A program made the position numbers and the translations under genes. DNA of 32,505 bases from NCBI RefSeq assembly GCF_023035295.1, contig NZ_CP075095.1, positions 1-32,505 of the forward strand. Direction: 5' to 3'. Each line of letters starts with the position of its first letter. Within the stretch, counting starts at the first letter, position 1. The stretch is from Borrelia coriaceae. GTDB lineage: Bacteria > Spirochaetota > Spirochaetia > Borreliales > Borreliaceae. The notes under the pieces are model-generated. The model did not search any database. It had not been told where the DNA came from and was given only the letters and a program-made list of their open reading frames with translations. Positions 25,493-32,483 of this stretch are shown here, piece by piece.

Positions 25493-26011
25493 CTATTGTT
25501 TTTCGAGATGTTCTTTTGTAGTATGTTGTTTTTCAATTGCATCCAGTTTTAACATAAAGTCTCTAATTTTGGCTTTATTGACTTGTAACGTTTCTAGGCC
25601 AACTTTAATTTTAATGTCTTCTTTGTTATATACGTATTCATCTTCATTGAGTACTTTTTCTAACATAGCTTTGTTTAAGCTAAAAGAGGAGGTATTAATC
25701 CATTTCCCAAATGAAGCTTTACTATCATATTCATAACTTGTTTTACCTTCTATTTTAGTTCCGTCTGGTAGTGTTAACGGAGTTTGTTTAATGATACTGT
25801 GGTTTCTTAGTTTAGTATATAAGAATATTTGCGTTGTGTTATTTTGGTAATCAACCACGCCTGTTAATTCTAGGTTGTTGCTTAGATATTGGTATATCCT
25901 CATTTTCTTGTTGATTTTATCATCCTCAACTTGCAAGGAAGAACACGCTGCAAGTAAAAAAACTAGTAATATTTTTGTTGTTAATTTTAAGTTTTTGAAA
26001 GAAAATAACAC
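25493..26011 (-). CDS. Lipoprotein, function unknown
   Basis: A predicted lipoprotein of 172 residues from a GTG at 26011, chosen because AAAGGGGGA lies just upstream; the ATG eight codons earlier at 26035 has no ribosome site and would place the ribosome site inside the gene. The signal peptide runs MLFSFKNLKLTTKILLVFLLAAC with Cys23. The mature part (GVVDYQNNTTQIFLYTKL, PDGTKIEGKTSYEYDSKASF) looks beta-rich and ends in a charged helix. I do not recognise a family. A 39-bp inverted repeat lies 31 bases upstream and may control it. It stands alone between the maintenance cluster and vlp. Confidence 0.75.
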   Translation of the reverse strand: MLFSFKNLKLTTKILLVFLLAACSSLQVEDDKINKKMRIYQYLSNNLELTGVVDYQNNTTQIFLYTKLRNHSIIKQTPLTLPDGTKIEGKTSYEYDSKASFGKWINTSSFSLNKAMLEKVLNEDEYVYNKEDIKIKVGLETLQVNKAKIRDFMLKLDAIEKQHTTKEHLEKQ

Positions 26012-26042
26012 ACTTCCCCCTTTTGTACTAATCATTATTAAT

Positions 26043-26081
26043 ATAATGTATTGTTTAGTTTTTTTTAAAGTAATACATTAT
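26043..26081. promoter_or_regulatory. Inverted repeat upstream of the 25493-26011 lipoprotein gene
   Basis: Perfect 10-base arms ATAATGTATT (26043-26052) and AATACATTAT (26072-26081) are separated by 19 bases. The position, 31-70 bases before the start codon, is that of a promoter or operator. No other copy was noticed in the window. Confidence 0.45.
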
Positions 26082-26104
26082 GATATCTTTAACATTATAC
26101 TTTA

Positions 26105-26859
26105 ATAAGTGTTAAAAACAAGGTAATAGTTGTTAAATTAAAATTTAATGAAATCGTAGTCAATTTGTCATTGTGTTTAGTTCGTTTACAGGACATTTAT
26201 TTTTTTAAATTATTAAATAGTGATTTTGTTTTTTATAAACTGATTATACTACCAGGTAAATTCAATTTTATTGAAGTTTTACTGGTTTTGGATTGAATTT
26301 TGTATTTTCAGGTATTTGACTGTGTAAGTTGTATATTGGGGTTTAAAGTTAAGGAGTTATTTAAGCACTTTGTAAAAAGTTGAAATAATAAGATAAATAT
26401 AGATTTGCCTTCATTTAGAGCATTGAGCTCATTTAGATGAGACCACTTTTTTTTTTGCTTGGATAAAGGCCTTTTTTGAAAAGAGATAAGGTTTAAATCC
26501 GTAGCAAGGAATAATAATAAGGGAGTATTTGTTGTAAAGTTTAGGTAAAGTGTCTAATGAGATGGTTTTTATTTTGCATTGTATATTAATGATATAATAT
26601 AGAAATTTTATTAACTATGTTTCGTTTACTGTGTGAATATATTGTGCAACTATGAAGTTAACTCATATTTATAGTTAGTTCTTTATGCAATTAATAAGAT
26701 TATTTGTGATACACAACCGATATGTTATCTTAATTAAGCATAATTTTATCGATTTTAAGTTTAACTTTTTATTTAAGTTATTTTTATAATAATAATAAAT
26801 TATATTATTTTTATTTTATTAAACTATTCTTAAGATTTTCAAAAAGTTTTAATAATAAC
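26105..26859. other. Noncoding region upstream of vlp
   Basis: About 750 bases without a convincing gene. It includes a T10 run at 26447-26456, a short direct repeat of TCATTTAGA at about 26411 and 26429, and a stand-alone TATAAT near 26593. Long noncoding leaders are usual before Borrelia vlp/vsp expression loci, but no specific element is recognised. Confidence 0.4.
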
Positions 26860-26887
26860 TTGAAAAATAAAATTTTTGCATTAAATT
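26860..26887 (+). promoter_or_regulatory. Candidate vlp promoter
   Basis: TTGAAA at 26860-26865 and TAAATT at 26882-26887 are separated by 16 bases and lie 28 bases before the vlp ATG. AAGGAGG at about 26899-26905 is a strong ribosome site. The -10 box is imperfect. Confidence 0.45.
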
Positions 26888-26914
26888 ATTAGGTTAATAA
26901 GGAGGCACATAACA

Positions 26915-27976
26915 ATGAAGAAGAATACATTAAGTGCGATATTATTTATGACTTTATTTTTTTTGGTTAGCTGTAATAATGGTTCTGTTGATGAAGAGAA
27001 TCCTCAGAGTAAATTCTTAAAGTCTGTTGTTAGTTTAAGTAATGATTTTTTAAATGTTTTCACTTCTTTTGGTGAGATGGTGGGTAGTGTATTAAGGTTT
27101 AATACTAATACTAAAAAATCTGATGTTAAAGATTACTTTAAAAAGGTACAAAACACTGTTCAAGGTACTAAAAAATCCCTTGAGAAAATTGTTTCAGATA
27201 TGAAATCAGAAGGTAATCCTAATGCTGAGTCTGTAGAGACAGAAGTGAAAAAACTCATTGATAGTGTTCTTAATAAAATAATTGATGGTGCTAAGGGTGC
27301 TAGTGATGCTATTGGTGATTCTGATGCCTTACTTGGGAATGCTGCTGCTGCTGGTGCTGCTGGTGCTGGTGGTGTTAAAGGTGATAATGTTGATTCTCTA
27401 GTGAATGGGATTAAGTTAATTGTAGATGTGGTTCTTCAAGGTAAAGGAAATCCAGATGCAGGAGATGGTATTCAAGCTGACACCGGTGCCCAAAGAGGTC
27501 AGAATGCTGGTGAAGCAGGTAAATTATTTGGTACTGATGCTGGAGGTGCCGCTGCTAATGCAAAAAAAGCGGTTGGTGATGCAACTAAAGCTGTTGGGGC
27601 GGTAACTGGTGCTGATATATTAAAAGCTATTACTAAGGGTGTTGGTGGTGATGCTGCTAAGTTAGCTAAACATAATGGTGTTGCTAATAATATTACTGCA
27701 TCTGGTGTTGCTCAGAATGCAAAAGATGCAGTTATAGCAGGGGGTATTGCGTTAAGGGCAATGGCTAAGAATGGTAAGTTTGCTAATGGTAATAATGTCA
27801 ATAATGATGTAAAGGATGGGATAAAAAACGCAGCAGTTAGTGCCGTTACTAAAGCGTTAGATACTTTAACTATTGCAATAAGAAAGACTATTGATGAAGG
27901 ACTTAGAACTGTTAAAGATGCTATGCAAATTGATCCTGATGCTGCTCCTGTAACTACTGCTGAGACTAAGAAATAA
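26915..27976 (+). CDS. vlp: Variable large protein (Vlp) lipoprotein
   Basis: A 353-residue variable major protein of the large (Vlp) class, the surface lipoprotein family that relapsing-fever Borrelia switch by recombination to evade antibody. The signal peptide MKKNTLSAILFMTLFFLVSC gives lipid-bearing Cys20. The mature protein starts NNGSVDEENPQSKFLKSVV and is helical. It has Ala/Gly-rich variable stretches (GNAAAAGAAGAGG near 140; DAGGAAANAKKAVGDATKAV near 205) and a conserved end (KDGIKNAAVSAVTKALDTL, TVKDAMQ). The frame is intact. A strong AAGGAGG, a possible promoter and a terminator surround it. Silent archive copies normally lack a promoter and are packed together; this one is solitary, so it could be an expression locus or a constitutively expressed Vlp. 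Subfamily not assigned. Confidence 0.93.
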   Translation: MKKNTLSAILFMTLFFLVSCNNGSVDEENPQSKFLKSVVSLSNDFLNVFTSFGEMVGSVLRFNTNTKKSDVKDYFKKVQNTVQGTKKSLEKIVSDMKSEGNPNAESVETEVKKLIDSVLNKIIDGAKGASDAIGDSDALLGNAAAAGAAGAGGVKGDNVDSLVNGIKLIVDVVLQGKGNPDAGDGIQADTGAQRGQNAGEAGKLFGTDAGGAAANAKKAVGDATKAVGAVTGADILKAITKGVGGDAAKLAKHNGVANNITASGVAQNAKDAVIAGGIALRAMAKNGKFANGNNVNNDVKDGIKNAAVSAVTKALDTLTIAIRKTIDEGLRTVKDAMQIDPDAAPVTTAETKK

Positions 27977-28025
27977 TATAATAATTAGATAAAATTTATA
28001 CGATATACATAACTAAATAAAGTCA

Positions 28026-28067
28026 TTAAAGGAAACTCTTCTTTTGATAGGAGTAGTTTTCCTTTAA
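28026..28067 (+). terminator. Intrinsic terminator of vlp
   Basis: Arms TTAAAGGAAA (28026-28035) and TTTCCTTTAA (28058-28067) are perfect, with a partly paired interior, and run directly into a T-tract at 28068-28075. It lies 50 bases past the vlp stop. Confidence 0.85.
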
Positions 28068-28075
28068 TTTTTTTT

Positions 28076-28364
28076 CCTTAATAAGGGTGATCGATAACAT
28101 GAAGAATTTTGTAGATTTCAGATTTAATAAGATTCATAACTATATTAATATTACTTTAATCTAATGATATGTTGTGGACATCGATCAGATGATTATGTTG
28201 ATAAAAATGACCTAGCTCAAGAGTTTGAGGGAAATTTAGGTAAAGTAAGGGCGGTAGTTTATATAAATGCTGAGTATGCTTTTTACTCTTTTATAGTTTA
28301 TATATTTTTAAAGTGTCTTTTCAATAGATTTTTGATTTTGTGGAAACTTTAATGATTTTCAGTG
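28076..28364. other. Short open fragments between vlp and pncA
   Basis: Two small plus-strand frames are present: MKNFVDFRFNKIHNYIN from 28099, and one from 28164 beginning MICCGHRSDDYVDKNDLAQ (62 codons). Neither has a ribosome site or a recognisable domain. They may be remnants of sequence flanking the vlp gene. I do not call a gene here. Confidence 0.3.
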
Positions 28365-29015
28365 TTAAAGTATGTGAAAATTTACTTTTTGGAAATTATG
28401 GTTTAACTTAAAATTGTTTAGAATATCTTTAGCTAAACAAGTTAATATCCCAAGCTTTTGGAGCTTTAAAATTATTAGTTCAGGGTAATGTGAAATACTT
28501 TTTGTAACATCAGTGATTAAGTAAGATTGAAATTTTAAATTATGAGCATCAATTATTGTTTCTCGTACACAATAATCGAGAGCCAATCCTACTACAAATA
28601 CTGTATCAATTGCATTGGAGTGGAGATAATGGAAAAGACCAGTTTTATTTTTTTTGTTAGAATCGTCATAAAAACCACTGTAGCTGTCATAATTTTTATT
28701 TTGTCCTTTTAGAAAAACAGCTTTTATTTTTTCGATATTTAGATTCTTTGGGAATTCTGAGCCCCATGTATTTTGAATACAATGTTTAGGCCAAGCTTTG
28801 TGATTAGCATGATTTGAAAAGCTTATATGGTTTTCGGGGTGCCAATCCTTGGTGGCAACAATATGTTCAAAGCAATGTTGAAGTTGGTTAATCAATGGTA
28901 TAATTTTATCCCCTTGGGGAACAGGAAGAGAGCCTGCTTCTAAAAAATCGTTTTGAATATCTACTAGAATTAATGCAGAATGCTTAAATGTTGGATTAAA
29001 AATTGTAGTTTTCAT
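28365..29015 (-). CDS. pncA: Nicotinamidase
   Basis: Hydrolyses nicotinamide to nicotinate for NAD salvage, in the cytosol. From the ATG at 29015, supported by AGGAAA eight bases upstream, it has 216 residues of the isochorismatase-like fold. The catalytic triad is Asp19 (LILVDIQNDF), Lys103 (AVFLKGQ) and Cys149 (GLALDYCVRET). The metal-site residues Asp57 and His59 (ATKDWHPENH) and His78 (WPKHCI) are present. In B. burgdorferi the gene is on lp25 (BBE22) and is needed for infection of mammals. Here it stands on a different plasmid backbone, alone, between vlp and a region of decayed genes, which suggests it moved between plasmids. Confidence 0.96.
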   Translation of the reverse strand: MKTTIFNPTFKHSALILVDIQNDFLEAGSLPVPQGDKIIPLINQLQHCFEHIVATKDWHPENHISFSNHANHKAWPKHCIQNTWGSEFPKNLNIEKIKAVFLKGQNKNYDSYSGFYDDSNKKNKTGLFHYLHSNAIDTVFVVGLALDYCVRETIIDAHNLKFQSYLITDVTKSISHYPELIILKLQKLGILTCLAKDILNNFKLNHNFQKVNFHIL

Positions 29016-29239
29016 AAATAGATTTCCTGTTAAATAGTGATAGTAATTATATGAATAATAGGGCATATTATTAAATAATTCTGTAGATATGTTAATTTTT
29101 TATTTTAGTATTAAATATTGTATTAGGTGAGAGTAAGGTAAAATAGATTTATCAGGATTAATCGTGAGATTAGAGATATGAGAATTCTTTTTTTTGAAAA
29201 ATTAAAAAGTTAAGTCGTGGTGATTTATGTGAATTATTA

Positions 29240-29488
29240 GTCTTTAATTAAAGAATATAGTGTCATTAGTCATTCATTAGGTATTAAGGCTATAAACCTT
29301 ATAATTACTGTTGACCATAATGTAAAGGTGAGGCTAAATGTTCATTTGTTATTCTTATCTAAGTTGGATATATTTTGTATTTTAGATTACCGTTAAATGG
29401 TATAACCTATCAAGAGTTAATCACTCGTATTGAATATAGAGCTACTTACTTAAACATCAATGGTAATAATAGTCCGAACATCCAATAG
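29240..29488 (+). pseudogene. Unassigned decayed coding fragments
   Basis: Two adjacent open segments in different plus-strand frames: one containing ISHSLGIKAINLIITVDHNV, ending with TAA at 29394-29396; the next containing GITYQELITRIEYRATYLNI, ending with TAG at 29486-29488. They may be parts of one frameshifted gene. There is no start signal. The family is not recognised; a prophage-type plasmid gene is possible. Confidence 0.35.
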
Positions 29489-29529
29489 TGTAATTTTCCA
29501 GTCTGTCTTATTAATTTTTATGTCTTTTC

Positions 29530-29690
29530 TAACGAGATAAAATCTCATTGCCAACAGTATTAATTTTGTTGCCAAGATTGGTTTTAATTGCTGTAATTTC
29601 TGATGTTAAGTTTCGTTTGAACATTTACAGTTTAATATCACAAAGGTCGCTTTTAACAATTTGATACTTTGTGAGTAAGCTCATTTAAAA
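29530..29690 (-). pseudogene. Relic of a bdr gene
   Basis: Reading leftward, NELTHKV, then in another frame VKSDL, DIKL, a stop, then NLTSEITAIKTNLGNKINTV followed by GNEILSR and a stop. These match the intact Bdr at 917-1549, which has NELTYKD, LKSDIKNL and NKINTVRNEL. Several stops and shifts make it nonfunctional. It reads inward from the right end, mirroring the intact bdr that reads inward from the left end. Confidence 0.6.
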
Positions 29691-30130
29691 AACCTTGAAA
29701 AGTAATGAATATTTGGGAGGTTCAATATAAGAATAGCCTTATATCATTATTATACAGTATTTTGAGAATTGATAAAATAAGGTTTTGCGAATGTAGAGAG
29801 TATTGTTAGTTGAAGTTTAAGGCAATAAGATATTATCAAAAAGCTGATTTTGAATTCTATTAGTATATTTATAGTTAATGCCAAGTGTTTTGAGGTGTAG
29901 ATTAATGTAAGATTTGAGAATGGGTAAGTTTTTGTTTGATTTGCTATTAAAAAAGAGTTTTGGCAATATAATCCAATAATTGGTTAAATTAATATTTAAT
30001 CATTTAATATATATACTTTAGATGAGAGATGTGTATGATTATATTTAGAGACGAAATCCATCTTACTGTTAAATAGTACAAAATTATTTATAAGTATTTT
30101 TGTTGTGTTAAGGATTAACACAAGAATAGA
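29691..30130. other. Noncoding stretch
   Basis: About 440 bases of G/T-rich plus strand with many stops in all frames. I see no gene, hairpin or repeat that I can defend. Confidence 0.35.
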
Positions 30131-30390
30131 TTATAAATTGTTTTCATGATCTCCTTGATAATTTCATTGAGAACCATTTGACTTATAATTATTGATTGAA
30201 AAATTCTCATAAGATCTTTCCTTATAGAGAGATGGTAGCGATGTCATATTTGTAGCAGTAGGATTTGCATTTCTTGGATTTAATTAAAGCTTCCCACAAT
30301 CTTTGAGATAGGTATTATGTTATTAGGTTGAGCACGCTTAATCATATCTTGCACTTGATAATATTTAACCTTGGTTATTAACAGTGTTGC
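30131..30390 (-). pseudogene. Decayed gene, family unknown
   Basis: Reading leftward from about 30390, ITKVKYYQVQDMIKRAQPNN continues to ISKIVGSFN and a TAA. One base shifted, NPRNANPTATNMTSLPSLYK then ERSYENFSINNYKSNGSQ follows, then a stop, then NYQGDHENNL and a final TAA at 30131-30133. The clear protein-like segments joined by a shift and a stop mark a former gene. I cannot name the family. Confidence 0.5.
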
Positions 30391-30416
30391 AAATTATATT
30401 TATTAGAGCACAAAGA

Positions 30417-30635
30417 ATGAATTTAAATACAAATGATTTTGATTGTGAGAAAATATTAAAATTAGAACTTAAAGATGGTTCTGTGAGCATTATTAGTCCC
30501 CGATCTAAAATCGGGGATGACATTAGAGTTGAGATTGAAACTATAGAAGATAGAATAACGAATGGTATTATTGTCGTGCCAAGTAATTTTGGCGAATATA
30601 ATAAGTTTTTAGATATTTGTAATCTATTGAATTGA
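30417..30635 (+). pseudogene. C-terminal fragment of a bmp-family gene
   Basis: A frame of 72 codons (MNLNTNDFDCEKI...). Its end, VEIETIEDRITNGIIVVPSN, then EYNKFLDI, resembles the end of the complete downstream Bmp-family protein (IQVEIVNGELVIPSTDYELD). It therefore looks like the 3' remnant of a bmp paralogue whose 5' part has been lost and replaced by decayed sequence on the other strand. No ribosome site of note is present. It could instead be a short expressed peptide, but nothing supports that. Confidence 0.5.
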
Positions 30636-30777
30636 TACCCTTCTATTTATAGATATAATGGCATTAATGTTTTTTATTTTGTCTTTATTATAAAATAAAT
30701 TTTATATTTATAATTTAGTGTTATTTTTATTGATAGTTTGTTTTTTTTTAAAATTTGTTTTTAGGAGAGGATTGGTT

Positions 30778-31851
30778 GTGTCAAAAAATTTATGTTTTAT
30801 GTTTTTATTTTCTTTATTTTTTATATCTTGTTTTTTTTCAAGAAAGTCATCGACTGTTATTAATAATCAAGTTGTTATGGGAATTATATCCCCACGTAGT
30901 TTTGATACTAATGGCTATTTTAGAAATGCCTTTAATGGTGCCCTTAATGCGAGTAATGAGTTTGGGATTAAACTTATTCCAAAAGTTTTGACACCTTATC
31001 CTGTTGAAGGTAAAAGATTGATGACATTTGATGAGGTATTATCGGAAGATATTTTTGCCTTACAAAAGGAAGGTGCCAATTTTATTTGGTTTGTTAGTTC
31101 TTATTTTTCAGATATGGCTATAAGGTTTGCTTACGAGAATTCAGATATTTTATATGGAATTATAGATGATTTTAGTCGTGAACAAGCTGTATTTCCTAAA
31201 AATTTGATATCTATTGTTTTTAGGGTAGAAGAGGGGGCATTTTTAGCTGGATATCTTGCTTCTAAGGTGAGTAAAAGTAATAGGATTGGATTTGTGACAG
31301 GTGTTAATATTCCTAATGTTAATAGATTTTTGGTTGGGTTTAGAGCTGGAGCTTTTTATGAAAATTCTAAGACAAGAGTAATTTTAAAAAGAATTTTAAA
31401 AGATCGTGACGAAGCTGTTGGTGAGGCTGTTGCCAAGTATATGTACCTTCAAGATGGAGTTGATGTTATTCTTCCTGTAGTGGGTCCTGCAGTATTTGGT
31501 ATATTTCGTGTTGCAAAGGATCTTGGACCTGGGCATTATGTCATTGGGATAGATAAAGAGCATTCAAACTTTGCACCTGGACATGTTATTGCTTCTGTGA
31601 TTAAAGATGTTGGAAAAGTAATATCTGATTGTTCATCAGATATTATAAAAAGTCGTAATTTTAATGTTGGTGGCCTGATTGAAAACGGAATTAAGGAAGG
31701 GATTGTAACTCTTATTAAAGATCCTAGTATTATTGGTAAAGATTTATTTGATGTTCTTACAAAAATTCAGGTAGAGATAGTGAATGGTGAACTAGTTATA
31801 CCGTCTACTGATTATGAATTAGATTTATTTAAAGAAAAATTAAAGAGATAA
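30778..31851 (+). CDS. Bmp-family (PnrA-like) substrate-binding lipoprotein
   Basis: A lipoprotein of the basic membrane protein family (PF02608), the substrate-binding component related to PnrA purine-nucleoside receptors. The start is a GTG at 30778: AGGAGAGG lies seven bases before it, and the product begins MSKNLCFMFLFSLFFISC with Cys18. Family features include MGIISPRSFDTNGYFRNAF, NRIGFVTGVNIPNVNRF then LVGFRAGA, VDVILPVVGPAVFGIF and VIGIDKEHSNFAPG. Length, 357 residues, is typical. An ABC permease partner is not encoded here. Chromosomal bmp genes are known in Borrelia; this plasmid copy is next to a bmp remnant. It may bind purine nucleosides, which would suit the salvage genes on this plasmid, but the ligand is inferred. 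Confidence 0.9.
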   Translation: MSKNLCFMFLFSLFFISCFFSRKSSTVINNQVVMGIISPRSFDTNGYFRNAFNGALNASNEFGIKLIPKVLTPYPVEGKRLMTFDEVLSEDIFALQKEGANFIWFVSSYFSDMAIRFAYENSDILYGIIDDFSREQAVFPKNLISIVFRVEEGAFLAGYLASKVSKSNRIGFVTGVNIPNVNRFLVGFRAGAFYENSKTRVILKRILKDRDEAVGEAVAKYMYLQDGVDVILPVVGPAVFGIFRVAKDLGPGHYVIGIDKEHSNFAPGHVIASVIKDVGKVISDCSSDIIKSRNFNVGGLIENGIKEGIVTLIKDPSIIGKDLFDVLTKIQVEIVNGELVIPSTDYELDLFKEKLKR

Positions 31852-32310
31852 TAGTTTGATTAAAGGATATTGTGTTGTAACAATTTTGTGGGTTTTTGAA
31901 AAAAAATGTGAACTTAACTACTAGTTTAGTATGTTCTAATTTATGTTTATTAGTTAATTAAACTGTAAATTAGTACGAATTTTGTATTCGATTATATAAT
32001 TTTAATTAGTATATTTTAGTATGAATTTTAGTTCAAAATAAATATTAAGATGTGTACTGTAATAGATCTTGGAAGTAAAAAATAAAGTTTTTTATGAAAA
32101 ATAACAAGTGAGATTTTTTAAAATATATTAAAGATTTTTATGGGTACTTTTTGTGATGTATGTTGTAGAAATATTATTTGATTTGAGTATAAATTATTGG
32201 ATATTGTAATTTTTTGTTTTATTAGATCATAAAAATATTTTGGTTATAAAGACAGTAGGATTAAGAAATTTTTAGAGAAATCCTTTAGTAAGGATATTAT
32301 TAATGTGTTG
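31852..32310. other. AT-rich noncoding stretch before the right repeat array
   Basis: About 460 bases with stops in all frames and no recognisable gene, strong hairpin or promoter. It counterpart-matches the gene-free stretch inside the left array. Confidence 0.4.
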
Positions 32311-32314
32311 AGAT

Positions 32315-32454
32315 CAACTATTAATTTTTTACTGTCAACTATTAAGTTCTTGGCGTTAACTTTTAATTTTTGTGAAACTAATAAGATCAACTTTTGCTTT
32401 TTTGGTATTAACTTTTTAGTTATTGTAAACAACTCTTTATTTTTTAGGCTCAAC
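32315..32454 (-). repeat. Right subtelomeric phased 21-bp degenerate repeat array
   Basis: Seven copies of AWAGTTG or AAAGTTA on the minus strand, reading inward from the right end. The core G pairs with plus-strand C at 32454, 32433, 32412, 32391, 32360, 32339 and 32318, giving distances of 52, 73, 94, 115, 146, 167 and 188 from the end. The spacing and the single long step match the left array. A minus-strand open frame across it is an artefact of the repeat. Confidence 0.75.
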
Positions 32455-32483
32455 TATTGAGAGAGGCCGGCGGCAGAATACTC

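Noticed and set aside
28164..28352. Open frame of 62 codons between vlp and pncA
   Set aside because: No ribosome site, no promoter after the vlp terminator and no recognisable domain; listed only as an open fragment.
32244..32453. Minus-strand open frame of 69 codons at the right end
   Set aside because: Its repeated K(L/N)LI(V)D pattern comes from the 21-bp repeat, which being a multiple of three keeps a frame open. No ribosome site.
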